Source: Bog-473 sp036268485 (GTDB lineage Bacteria; Actinomycetota; Acidimicrobiia; Acidimicrobiales; RAAP-2). From it: a stretch of 64,000 bases of DNA. Both the position numbers and the translations under genes were made by a program. Of this stretch, positions 1 through 7,912 are shown one piece after another. The stretch covers positions 1 through 64,000 of the forward strand of contig DATAUC010000009.1 in NCBI GenBank assembly GCA_036268485.1. Reading direction: 5' to 3'. Position 1 is the stretch's first letter. Each line of letters starts with the position of its first letter. The notes under the pieces were generated by a model. That model was not told where the DNA came from, searched no databases, and saw only the letters and a program-made list of their open reading frames with translations.

Positions 1-65
1 GGTTGCACGACATCTCCCATATCGACGTTGCAGAGACAGTCGTGGGCTCGTTCGACCGCGGTCAC
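1..65 (-). CDS. Partial ORF, start of an unknown gene
   Basis: A minus-strand reading frame opens with GTG at 65 and runs off the left edge without a stop, giving 21 residues. A GGGAG Shine-Dalgarno-like run sits six bases before the GTG, and the frame begins 10 bases after the stop of the P450 gene on the same strand, so the two are probably one operon. Too little protein is visible to name a family. Nothing but the ribosome-binding site and the spacing supports it. Confidence 0.4.
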   Translation of the reverse strand, partial: MTAVERAHDCLCNVDMGDVVQ

Positions 66-75
66 CAGAAGCTCC

Positions 76-1254
76 CTACCCCGTGGCCTCGAGGGCCACG
101 GGGTCGAAGCGCACCGGCATGGCTTCGAGGCCGCTGGAGAAGTTCGATGCCCGGCGGGGTAGCACATCGCCGGTGGCCAATTGGATGTCGGGCAGGCGAC
201 GGAGTAGCTCGCTGAACATCACCTTCACCTCCAACCGGGCCAGCGAGGCCCCGAGGCAGAAGTGCCGTCCGAACCCGAAGGCGATGTGGGGGTTGGGCTG
301 GCGGCGGATGTCGAAGACCTGAGGGTCAGCGAACACGTCCTCGTCCCGGTTGGCGGACGGGTAGAACAGGATGACCTGGTCTCCCTCCCCCATCTTCTGG
401 CCACCGAACTCCAGGTCCCGGGTAACGGTGCGAGCCATGTTCTGGATGGGCGACACCCACCGGATCATTTCCTCCACCGCGATCATCAGATCGGCCGATC
501 CGGTGCGCAGATCGGCCATCTGATCCGGGCTCTCCAAGAGGGCCAGCATCCCGCCACTGATCACATGCCGGGTGGTCTCGTCCCCGCCGATGAGGATCAA
601 CAGCGTCTCGTACACGATCGACTCGTCGTCAAGACGCTGACCCCCTATCTCGGCCTCGCACAGCGTGGTCATGAGATCGTCCCGAGGATTGCGTCTGCGA
701 TCGGCGATGACCTGCAGCTGGCTCTCCCGGAACTCCTGGATGGCGTTCTCGCCGGCGGCGAGAGTCTCCTCCGGAGTGGGGCGCATCAAGGCCTCCGACC
801 AGTGGAGCAGCTCCTCTTGCATGTCGCTCAGGCCGAGCATGTCAGCGATGACCATGAGCGGGAGCCGGGCGGCCACATCCCACACGAAGTCGCACTCGCC
901 CCGGTCGCAGACGTCGTTGATGATCGTCCGGCAGAACTCCACCAGCTTGGGTTCCTGGTCGCCGACCCGCTTGGGGGTGAAGCCCCGGTTGACCAGGGAC
1001 CGACGCTGCTGGTGGGCGGGGTCGTCCATCGAGATCATCATGGGCAGCGCCTGACCGTGTGGCCGCGGCGCGGTACGACTGGAGAAGTCCTCGGGGTTCT
1101 TCTCGATGGCCAGGACGTCCTGGTAGCGCGATATGCCCCACACCTGGCCCAGCGGGTCGTAGTAGACAGGTGCCTCCTGGCGCAGCTCGGTCCAGATGGC
1201 ATGGGGATCCTGGGCGTACCAACCCCCATCGAGAAGATTCAACCCGTCCCTCAT
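76..1254 (-). CDS. Cytochrome P450
   Basis: A 392-residue soluble bacterial P450, a haem monooxygenase that takes electrons from a ferredoxin. The I-helix oxygen-activation motif GGDETT lies at about 223-228, the K-helix ExxR at about 262-265, and the haem loop FGFGRHFCLG with the cysteine ligand near 333. The frame is open 41 codons further upstream, but the ATG at 1254 has a GGAGG seven bases before it and begins in the usual place for the family. The overall pattern resembles the CYP124/125/142 group that oxidises sterol side chains and branched lipids, though subfamily cannot be fixed by eye. No ferredoxin or reductase gene is adjacent. Confidence 0.9.
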   Translation of the reverse strand: MRDGLNLLDGGWYAQDPHAIWTELRQEAPVYYDPLGQVWGISRYQDVLAIEKNPEDFSSRTAPRPHGQALPMMISMDDPAHQQRRSLVNRGFTPKRVGDQEPKLVEFCRTIINDVCDRGECDFVWDVAARLPLMVIADMLGLSDMQEELLHWSEALMRPTPEETLAAGENAIQEFRESQLQVIADRRRNPRDDLMTTLCEAEIGGQRLDDESIVYETLLILIGGDETTRHVISGGMLALLESPDQMADLRTGSADLMIAVEEMIRWVSPIQNMARTVTRDLEFGGQKMGEGDQVILFYPSANRDEDVFADPQVFDIRRQPNPHIAFGFGRHFCLGASLARLEVKVMFSELLRRLPDIQLATGDVLPRRASNFSSGLEAMPVRFDPVALEATG

Positions 1255-1473
1255 CCCGCTCCCCTCCGCTGGTGGCAGCATCGCACACCGTCTGGGCCAG
1301 AATATCTTTCCCTGGTTTTCCTCTCGAGGTAGATCACCGGTCACACCGAACCTGGTCGCGTTGGGTCCCACAGTCACACGGGCTTGACGCCCCTCTGGGG
1401 AAGCTGTAGAGATTTCGCGTGTCCCTCGGCTCTGCGTCCTACCTCCCGAGCGTCCATGCAGTCACGGCGTGCG

Positions 1474-2979
1474 ATGGATGAGAGCCAGGGTGCCGAGGAC
1501 TGGCAGGAGGTACTGGACAACCTGGCGCAACACCGGGCCGCGTCGAGGGCCATGGGCGGAGAAGAGCGCCTGCAAAAGCACCGCGGTGCCGGCAAGCTCG
1601 ACGCCCGGGCCCGGATAGACCACCTACTCGACCCCGGATCCTTCTTCGAGATCGGCACCCTGGTGGGTGGGTCCGAGGCTCCGGCCGACGCCGTGGTCAT
1701 CGGCTCGGGGTACGTCGATGGGCGTCCCATCATGGTGGCGGCCGAGGACTTCACCGTGCTGGCCGGTACCATCGGCTCGGCGGCAAACGCTAAGCGGTAC
1801 CGCGTGGCCGAGATGGCACTGACCGATCGAGTGCCACTGGTGATGGTGCTCGAAGGTGCAGGGTTCCGGGCCGATGGCAAGTCGCATCCTCGCAGCCCGA
1901 CCGATCTGCTGGCCCAATCCCGCTGCTCGGGACGCGTCCCGCTGGTGACCGCCATCCTCGGAGCTTCGGCCGGCCATGGGGCGCTGGTTGCCCCCATGTC
2001 GGACTTCACGGTGATGAGCGCCCAGGCTTCTGTGTTCACCGCCGGCCCGCCGGTCGTCCTCGAGTCGATCGGCGAGCAGATTACCAAGGAGGACCTGGGC
2101 GGGCCCAACGTCGCAGTGGCCAGCGGCCTGGTCCACAACTCGGTCGACGACGACGTGGCCGCCCTCGACCTGGTGAAGTCCTACCTGGGGTACTTTCCCT
2201 CCTCGGCCTGGTCGTACCCGAGCGACGTCGAGGGTGGCGACGATGGGTTCCGAGCCGTGCCCGAGCTCTTGGACATCGTGCCCCGCAACGGCCGCCGGGT
2301 CTACAACATGCATGACGTCATCGACGTCGTCTTCGACGAGGGCTCGTGCCTCGAGGTGCAGCCCGACTTCGGTCGTTCGCTGATTTGTGCACTGGGGCGC
2401 CTGGGCGGCCATCCCGTCGCCGTTGTGGCCAACCAGCCCCAGGTCCTGGCCGGCTCCCTCGATTCGGACGGGGCCGACAAAGGGGCCCATTTCATCACCG
2501 TGGCCGACTCGTTCCATCTGCCCATCGTCTTCCTGGCCGACAACCCGGGGGTCATGCCGGGCAGCCAGTCGGAGCGCCAGGCCATCCTGCGCAGCGGGGC
2601 CCGAATGTACGCGGCGCAGACGCAGGCCCGCGTGCCCAAGTTCACCGTCACCCTGCGCAAGGCCTACGGCTTCGGGTCGATGGTCATGGGGATGATCCCC
2701 TTCGACGGGCAGTCGGCGACCTTCGCCTATCCCGGTGCCACCATGGGCGCCATGGGGGCGGCAGCCATGAGCCGGGCCCGGGGTTCCGATCTCGACGAGG
2801 CGACCCTGCTGCGCCAAATGGAGGTCGAGGCATCGTTCCGGTCGGCCCAGAGCTTCGGCCAGGACGAGCTCATCAGCCCGGTCGAAACCCGCGACAGCCT
2901 TCTCCATGCGCTCGAGCGGGGCCTGTACCGTCGCCAGGCGGCAGCGGAGCCCGCGGCCCGCATCGCCATCATGCCCTGA
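1474..2979 (+). CDS. Acyl-CoA carboxylase carboxyltransferase (beta) subunit
   Basis: A 501-residue crotonase-fold carboxyltransferase of the propionyl-/methylcrotonyl-CoA carboxylase beta family, which transfers carboxyl from carboxybiotin to an acyl-CoA. The N-terminal half carries the conserved opening (GGEERLQKHRGAGKLDARAR) and a glycine-rich acyl-CoA pocket (EGAGFRADG). The C-terminal half carries the biotin-side signature FLADNPGVMPGSQSE and KAYGFGSMVMG. The frame is open to 1384; I chose the ATG at 1474 because family members begin just before this point, but 1456 is possible and neither has a strong ribosome-binding site. No biotin carboxylase or biotin carrier gene is nearby, so the partner must be encoded elsewhere. 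It diverges from the P450 across about 220 bases. Confidence 0.88.
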   Translation: MDESQGAEDWQEVLDNLAQHRAASRAMGGEERLQKHRGAGKLDARARIDHLLDPGSFFEIGTLVGGSEAPADAVVIGSGYVDGRPIMVAAEDFTVLAGTIGSAANAKRYRVAEMALTDRVPLVMVLEGAGFRADGKSHPRSPTDLLAQSRCSGRVPLVTAILGASAGHGALVAPMSDFTVMSAQASVFTAGPPVVLESIGEQITKEDLGGPNVAVASGLVHNSVDDDVAALDLVKSYLGYFPSSAWSYPSDVEGGDDGFRAVPELLDIVPRNGRRVYNMHDVIDVVFDEGSCLEVQPDFGRSLICALGRLGGHPVAVVANQPQVLAGSLDSDGADKGAHFITVADSFHLPIVFLADNPGVMPGSQSERQAILRSGARMYAAQTQARVPKFTVTLRKAYGFGSMVMGMIPFDGQSATFAYPGATMGAMGAAAMSRARGSDLDEATLLRQMEVEASFRSAQSFGQDELISPVETRDSLLHALERGLYRRQAAAEPAARIAIMP

Positions 2980-3086
2980 GCAACAGGGCAACAACACCGT
3001 TGCACTCTCCGGCGGTAGCCCGGAGCATGACACGATCTATGGGTTCTCAGCCTCGACTGTCCAAGGCGGGCTGCTGGAACCAGACA

Positions 3087-3255
3087 AAGCACCTCATCAC
3101 CGGCGAGGTGGTCGACACCTTCGCCATCGCCGCACCGGTCGAGGATGTGCCGCACATCCTGAACCGACGGGCTGCGCGATGTGGTCGACCGGGTGCGCTT
3201 CCTCTCGAGTACCCATCATCCCGAGCTGGTGGCGGCCTGTCAGGGCGACAGCTAG
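3087..3255 (+). pseudogene. Remnant of a luciferase-like F420 oxidoreductase C-terminus, frameshifted
   Basis: One frame from about 3093 reads LITGEVVDTFAIAAPVEDV then HILNRR. A second frame from 3172 reads LRDVVDRVRFLSSTHHPELV and on to a stop at 3253-3255. Joined, they match the C-terminal pattern of luciferase-like monooxygenases (loss-of-function check domain followed by a VVDRV-F strand and a short tail). One frame change between about 3160 and 3172 separates them, and no N-terminal three quarters is present. I read it as a decayed gene end. The assignment is by pattern memory only. Confidence 0.55.
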
Positions 3256-4247
3256 GAACGCACCGTGGGGTCGACCAAGATCTTGCTATCGACCACCGAC
3301 CCGATCAGCGAGTCGAATGCCGCATCCACCTGGTCGAGCGGGACGTTCCTGGTGACCAGCGGAATCGGATCGATCTGACCGGTCATGAAGGCATCGATCA
3401 CCGACCGGAACTCGTCGGGCCGGTAGTAGACCGAGAAGGCCACGGTGAGCTCCTTCATCAGAGCCATGGCGGGAAGGTAGGGATCGGGCTCGACGCAAAC
3501 GCCGGCCACCACCACCCGTCCCTTCGTCCGTGTCGCGGCCACGCAGTGATCGAGCAGCCCGGGTTTCCCCACACAGTCGATGACCACGTCGTACCCGTCG
3601 CCCAGCTCGTCTGTTGCCGGGTCGACCACGCGGGTGGCGCCAAAGGTCCCACTGAGCTCCCTCCGCGCGGCCACCGGGTCGGACACCACGACGTCCCTCG
3701 CTCCTCGGACCTGGGCCCACTTGGCCGTGGTCAGACCAACCGGTCCGGCCCCGATGACCAAAACCGAATCGCCATCGCCGATACCGCCGACACGGGCGGT
3801 GTGGAGGCCCACGGCGAAGGGCTCCACCAGGGCGCCCAAAGACGGAGGTAGCCCCGGGGGAAGGGCAAAGGAGAGATCGGCACTCACCGCCACGAACTCG
3901 GCGAAGCCACCGGGGCTCCCGCCCAGGCCGATCAGTCTCGCCGATTCGCAGTGCGCCACCTCTCCGGCCACACACCACGAGCACGCTCCACAAGACAGCA
4001 CCGGTAGCACGGCCGCCGAAGTTCCCACCCGCCAGGGATCCCCGACCCCCTGGCCTAGGGCCACCACCTCACCGCAGAACTCGTGGCCCATCACCGTCCC
4101 ATGGGGCATGGCCGATCGCGCCTTCAGATCCGACCCGCAGATCCCGCAGGCAGTCACCTGAATCACCAGCTGGCCGGGGTCGGGTGCCGGGTCAGTGACC
4201 TGCTCCACCCTGATGTCTCCTCGACTACCGAGTACGGCCGCACGCAC
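3252..4247 (-). CDS. Zinc-dependent medium-chain alcohol dehydrogenase
   Basis: A 331-residue MDR-family NAD(P)-dependent dehydrogenase. Visible are the catalytic-zinc region CGICGSD with GHEFCGEV downstream, the four-cysteine structural-zinc lobe (CGACSWC followed by a fourth cysteine), and the Rossmann motif GAGPVG. The frame is open to 4532, but a GTG at 4247 has a clean AGGAG eight bases upstream and gives the normal N-terminus, so the upstream part is rejected. The gene lies 100 bases downstream of the SDR on the same strand and its stop interlocks with the stop of the opposite-strand remnant. Likely substrate is a secondary alcohol or polyol; this cannot be settled here. Confidence 0.88.
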   Translation of the reverse strand: MRAAVLGSRGDIRVEQVTDPAPDPGQLVIQVTACGICGSDLKARSAMPHGTVMGHEFCGEVVALGQGVGDPWRVGTSAAVLPVLSCGACSWCVAGEVAHCESARLIGLGGSPGGFAEFVAVSADLSFALPPGLPPSLGALVEPFAVGLHTARVGGIGDGDSVLVIGAGPVGLTTAKWAQVRGARDVVVSDPVAARRELSGTFGATRVVDPATDELGDGYDVVIDCVGKPGLLDHCVAATRTKGRVVVAGVCVEPDPYLPAMALMKELTVAFSVYYRPDEFRSVIDAFMTGQIDPIPLVTRNVPLDQVDAAFDSLIGSVVDSKILVDPTVRS

Positions 4248-4347
4248 GATGATGGCTCCTTGGTTTGTCCTCTTGGGTTCGGCTCCTACCGGTGCGCAGA
4301 TGGTTCCCGAGTCATGGGTGAGCTCCTGTCGCTGTCGCTGCCCCCGT

Positions 4348-5145
4348 TCACCGGGTCGCCTCGGCGATTCTGGCCGGGATATCCGGATAGCGCATGGTGT
4401 GAGCACCCCCGTCGATGAGATAGAACGAGCCAGAAATGAAGGCCGCCTCCTCCGATGACAGGAATGCCACCAGGTTGGCAATCTCCTCAGGAGTGGAGTA
4501 TCGGTCAAGTGGGGTGTTCTCTCGAAATTCATCGACGATGGACGGAACGAGCCAGACGCCCTCGGTCAATCCGGTACGAACGAGACCGGGGCCGATGGCA
4601 TTCACCCGGATACCGGCACCACCCAACTCCAGGGCGGCCACTTCCACCAGCATCTTGATGCCGGCTTTGGACGCGCAGTAGGCGCTCATCCCCAGCCCGG
4701 GCTGAACGGCATTGAGGCTGGCGGTCACCACGATGGAGCCGCCCGGCCTCATGCGTCGGGCCGCATGCTTGATGGTGAGCACGCTGCCCACCAGGTTGAC
4801 CTCGAGTACGCGGGTCCAGTCGGCAATATCGATATCAACGATGGCCGAACTCGAACCGATACCGGCGTTGGCGAAGGCGATGTCGAGGCGGCCGAACTCG
4901 TTCATGGCCAGCGAAGCCAGCGCCTCGACGTCCGATTCCTGGGACACGTCGCAGCGGAGCGTCCGTATGGCGTCCCCGAGCTCGCCTCGCACCGATTCCA
5001 GGGCCTGGTCATTGACGTCGCCGACCGCGACCGCGATCCCGTCTCGAGCGAACCTCCGAGTGGCAGCCAGCCCGATGCCGGATGCACCTCCTGTGACCAG
5101 GGCAACCTTCCCTGGCGCCTGGCCGGGCTCTGCCAAGTCAGGCAT
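4348..5145 (-). CDS. Short-chain dehydrogenase/reductase
   Basis: A classical SDR of 265 residues that oxidises or reduces a hydroxy/keto group with NAD(P). It has the cofactor motif TGGASGIG, the ANAG structural motif, a serine in VVTASLNA and the catalytic YCASK. The start at 5145 overlaps the cupin stop by eight bases, which suggests translational coupling; an upstream ATG at 5172 with GGGAG is an alternative. It is the middle gene of a cupin-SDR-alcohol dehydrogenase series on the minus strand. Confidence 0.9.
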   Translation of the reverse strand: MPDLAEPGQAPGKVALVTGGASGIGLAATRRFARDGIAVAVGDVNDQALESVRGELGDAIRTLRCDVSQESDVEALASLAMNEFGRLDIAFANAGIGSSSAIVDIDIADWTRVLEVNLVGSVLTIKHAARRMRPGGSIVVTASLNAVQPGLGMSAYCASKAGIKMLVEVAALELGGAGIRVNAIGPGLVRTGLTEGVWLVPSIVDEFRENTPLDRYSTPEEIANLVAFLSSEEAAFISGSFYLIDGGAHTMRYPDIPARIAEATR

Positions 5146-5662
5146 CGACCTGGGCGTCCTTCCACCCCTCATTGTTCTCCCGGACGATGGAGACGATCTG
5201 ATCCCAGCGGGCCAGGCTCTCGGAGATCTTCATGTCGAACGAGCTGACCCCTCGAAACTCGAGCACCTCAACGCCCTCATCACCGGCAGAGTAGGCATAG
5301 GGGGCATCCTCGGGAACGAAGAACCCACCACCGGCGGCAATGCTCCGGCGGCCCAGTTTCACTTCGCCCTTCAACACGTAGTACAGACAGTCGGCGCTGT
5401 GGGAGTGGCGGGGTAGGGCGTACCCGGGGCCGAACCATGACCAAATGAGGCTCATGCCGTTCCCATCCGACTGTTCGAAGAGCGTTTTCACCACGTGGCC
5501 TGAGGACATCGCCCATTCCGTAAGCTGCTCGGGAGCCTCCGGCGACAGTGTGGGCATCGACATCATCCCGGTTTCGTACAGCGATCGGGCGTCATCTGGG
5601 CCGTACAGCTCGATCCCTCGGCGCTTTTCTTTGGAACCGTCGGGACTGTTCGATGATGTCAT
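5138..5662 (-). CDS. Cupin-domain protein
   Basis: A 174-residue single-cupin protein. The metal-site motif shows as PRHSHSADCLYYVLKGEV, followed by the second cupin motif region FFVPEDAPYAYSAGDEG. Members bind a metal and act as small dioxygenases, isomerases or sensors; the function here is unknown. The open frame starts at 5812, but the ATG at 5662 has GGGAGG seven bases upstream and is preferred. It is first in the minus-strand series with the SDR and alcohol dehydrogenase and diverges from the thiolase at 5834. Confidence 0.8.
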   Translation of the reverse strand: MTSSNSPDGSKEKRRGIELYGPDDARSLYETGMMSMPTLSPEAPEQLTEWAMSSGHVVKTLFEQSDGNGMSLIWSWFGPGYALPRHSHSADCLYYVLKGEVKLGRRSIAAGGGFFVPEDAPYAYSAGDEGVEVLEFRGVSSFDMKISESLARWDQIVSIVRENNEGWKDAQVDA

Positions 5663-5833
5663 GAACCAACCTCCCTGGGACATGTGACGGGCCGACTCGT
5701 TCGTCATTCCGCACAGCAACACTAGGCCGCTCCCCCAACCCAACGCCCTGTCCTCTCCGACGGTCCGCCCAGGGAGACCGACGAACTGAGGAACGGTGGC
5801 TGTCACTTCCATCGCTTGATTATGGTCTTCCCC

Positions 5834-7006
5834 ATGGCCGATCGAACCCCAGTCATTGTCGGCATTGGGCTGAGCGATTACCCCCGATCACCGCACCTCG
5901 ATGCCATTGGGCATCATTCGCAAGCCACCCAGCGGGCGTTGCTGGACTCGGGCATGGCGAAAGGCGACATCGACGGCTACCTCTCTGCCGGGATGGGCGG
6001 CGGAGACAGCGAGAGTCCGGTCAGCATGGCTGAGTACCTCGGCGTCGACCACAGGTACATCGACGGGACCATGACCGGCGGATCGTCATTCGAGTTCCAT
6101 GTCCAACACGCGGCAGCCGCCATCCGGCAGGGCCTTTGCGACACGGTCCTCGTCACCTACGGATCCGACTTCCTTTCCCGCATGGGGCGAACATTGGGAA
6201 CGGGAGGATTCGGACGAGAAGGTCAGCACGTCCAGGGTCCCGCGGCGTACGAGGCGCCCTATGGCAATACCCTGGTCGGCGCCTACGCCATGGCCGCCCG
6301 ACGTCATATGCACGAATACGGCACGACGTCGGAGCAGTTGGCCGAGATCGCGGTCGGGGTGAGGGAGTATGCCGGACTCAATCCGAACGCCATGTACCGC
6401 GACCCCATCTCCGTCGAGGACGTTGTGAATTCCAGGTTGGTGGCTGACCCCCTCCACAAGTTGGATTGTTGCGTGATCTCCGATGGAGGCGGCGCCCTGA
6501 TCATGACGACGGCCGATCGGGCACGAGACCTCCGTCAACCTGCCGTGTACGTTCTGGGCGCCGCCGGTGGGCAGACCCATTGGCACATCAGCCAGATGCC
6601 CGATTTCACCACCACTGCGGCGGCCACCTGTGGCCCGGCGGCCTTGGCCGAGGCTGGTGTGACGCCGGATGAAGTCGACACGGTGCAGCTCTACGACAGC
6701 TTCACCATCACGGTGCTGCTCCTGCTCGAGGGCCTTGGCTTCTGCCCGAGGGGCGAAGGCGGCGCTTACATCGCCGAGGGCCATCTCCGGCGCGGTGGAG
6801 ATCTCCCTCTCAATACCGACGGTGGTGGATTGTCCTCCTGTCATTCTGGGATGCGAGGCATGTTCCTCCTGATAGAAGCGACGCGCCAGCTCCGAGGTCA
6901 AGCGGGTCCGGCTCAGGTCCCCAACTGCAACATCGCGGTGGCATGCGGATCAGGCGGTTGGCTTTCTTGCATCGGCACCGTCGTGTTGGGAAGGGAGCAT
7001 CCATGA
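5834..7006 (+). CDS. Thiolase-like lipid-transfer protein / steroid aldolase family (Ltp)
   Basis: A 390-residue SCP2-type thiolase homologue. Instead of the classical catalytic cysteine block it has the Ltp-type layout, with LYDSF and NTDGGGLSSCHSGM in place of the thiolase GHP loop. The immediate partner is a DUF35 protein whose ATG overlaps this stop (ATGA). In mycobacteria such pairs (Ltp2 with the DUF35 part of ChsH2) form retro-aldolases that release acetyl- or propionyl-CoA from steroid side chains; that role here is an inference. No good ribosome-binding site is visible; the ATG at 5834 is preferred over 5816 because it opens the conserved core. Confidence 0.82.
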   Translation: MADRTPVIVGIGLSDYPRSPHLDAIGHHSQATQRALLDSGMAKGDIDGYLSAGMGGGDSESPVSMAEYLGVDHRYIDGTMTGGSSFEFHVQHAAAAIRQGLCDTVLVTYGSDFLSRMGRTLGTGGFGREGQHVQGPAAYEAPYGNTLVGAYAMAARRHMHEYGTTSEQLAEIAVGVREYAGLNPNAMYRDPISVEDVVNSRLVADPLHKLDCCVISDGGGALIMTTADRARDLRQPAVYVLGAAGGQTHWHISQMPDFTTTAAATCGPAALAEAGVTPDEVDTVQLYDSFTITVLLLLEGLGFCPRGEGGAYIAEGHLRRGGDLPLNTDGGGLSSCHSGMRGMFLLIEATRQLRGQAGPAQVPNCNIAVACGSGGWLSCIGTVVLGREHP

Positions 7007-7440
7007 CCATCGAAGTTCGGGCTGTCGAGACGTGGACGAAGCCGATTCCGGCGCCAGATCCGGTCTCAGCTGCATTCTGGGGGGCGGCCGCAGATGGGAA
7101 GCTCCTTATTCAGCGTTGCCCGTCCTGTGGGTCGAGGCAGTTCTATCCACGGGCGATGTGCACGACATGCGGAACCGATCCGGAATGGGAGGAGGCGTCA
7201 GGACGGGGCACCGTCTACACCTTCACGGTCATCCGTCAACAGGGGGCAGAGCCGTTCAAGGGTGAGGTGCCGTACGTTGTGGCCATGATCGCTCTCGACG
7301 AGGGCCCCATGATGATGGGAAACGTCACCGGTTGCCCGCCGGAGGCTGTCTCTGTCGGCTTGGTCGTCCGTGCCTATTCGGTCGAGGTCGAAGCGGGCGT
7401 CGGCGTCGTGTACTGGGAGCCAGCACGAGAAGGCCGCTGA
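7003..7440 (+). CDS. DUF35 zinc-ribbon/OB-fold protein, thiolase partner
   Basis: A 145-residue acyl-CoA-associated protein with an N-terminal helix, a zinc ribbon (CPSCGSRQFYP then CTTCG) and a C-terminal OB fold (GRGTVYTFTVI and after). DUF35 proteins bind thiolase-fold enzymes and complete their acyl-CoA site. The four-base overlap with the preceding thiolase and the lack of any following plus-strand gene indicate a two-gene operon. Confidence 0.88.
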   Translation: MTIEVRAVETWTKPIPAPDPVSAAFWGAAADGKLLIQRCPSCGSRQFYPRAMCTTCGTDPEWEEASGRGTVYTFTVIRQQGAEPFKGEVPYVVAMIALDEGPMMMGNVTGCPPEAVSVGLVVRAYSVEVEAGVGVVYWEPAREGR

Positions 7441-7477
7441 TCTGATGGAGGCCCGTCACCTTCGGCGATAACCGGCC

Positions 7478-7891
7478 TCATGTGGGTACGTCCACGAGCA
7501 CCAGTACGCCATTGCTGAACCGAGTCACCTCGGCAAGCGTCAGCTGAGGCGATCCGTCGAGATCGGCGAACATATGCTGGCCCCTGCCCACGGCGACCGG
7601 GGTGAGCAACAGGTGGAACTCGTCAATCAAGTTGTGCTCCATGAGCGTGACATCAAGTGGGCCATTGCCATATTTGACGATGCTCCCACCGGGGGCATCG
7701 CCAGCCATGCTGGTGTAGCCGGCCGATAGTCCCTCATACGTGCGCCTTCCCAGCAACAGGGCATCGGCGTCGGAGAGCAATGAGCTGGCGTAGGCGAAGT
7801 GCTCGTCGTCCAGGTAGGGAAATCCCCACTCATGGGGCGAGCCAATCTCACCGCCAAGGGTTACATGTGTTGATTCGATGAGCTTTCTCAC
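7478..7891 (-). CDS. RibD C-terminal / dihydrofolate-reductase-like protein with internal deletion
   Basis: A 137-residue protein of the RibD_C (DHFR-like) reductase family found widely in actinobacteria. The N-terminal LLGRRTYEG motif and the C-terminal block VKYGNG, LMEHNLIDEFHLLLTPVAVG are both intact. The segment normally between them, holding the KFVAS-type strand and a helix, is missing: GDAPGG leads straight into SIVKYGNG. Family members are about 180-190 residues, so about 45 residues have been lost in frame. The start is a GTG at 7891 with GGAGGG twelve bases upstream. It may be non-functional. Confidence 0.7.
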   Translation of the reverse strand: MRKLIESTHVTLGGEIGSPHEWGFPYLDDEHFAYASSLLSDADALLLGRRTYEGLSAGYTSMAGDAPGGSIVKYGNGPLDVTLMEHNLIDEFHLLLTPVAVGRGQHMFADLDGSPQLTLAEVTRFSNGVLVLVDVPT

Positions 7892-7912
7892 GCTTCGATG
7901 ACGCCCTCCGCG

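Noticed and set aside
262..1332. Long open frame opposite the P450, and similar long antisense frames at 1624-3033, 10870-12357, 17634-19061, 47178-49022, 49590-50654 and 50456-51622
   Set aside because: They are mirror frames of confident genes in GC-rich DNA, have Pro/Arg/His/Gly-rich sequence without family motifs, and lack ribosome-binding sites.
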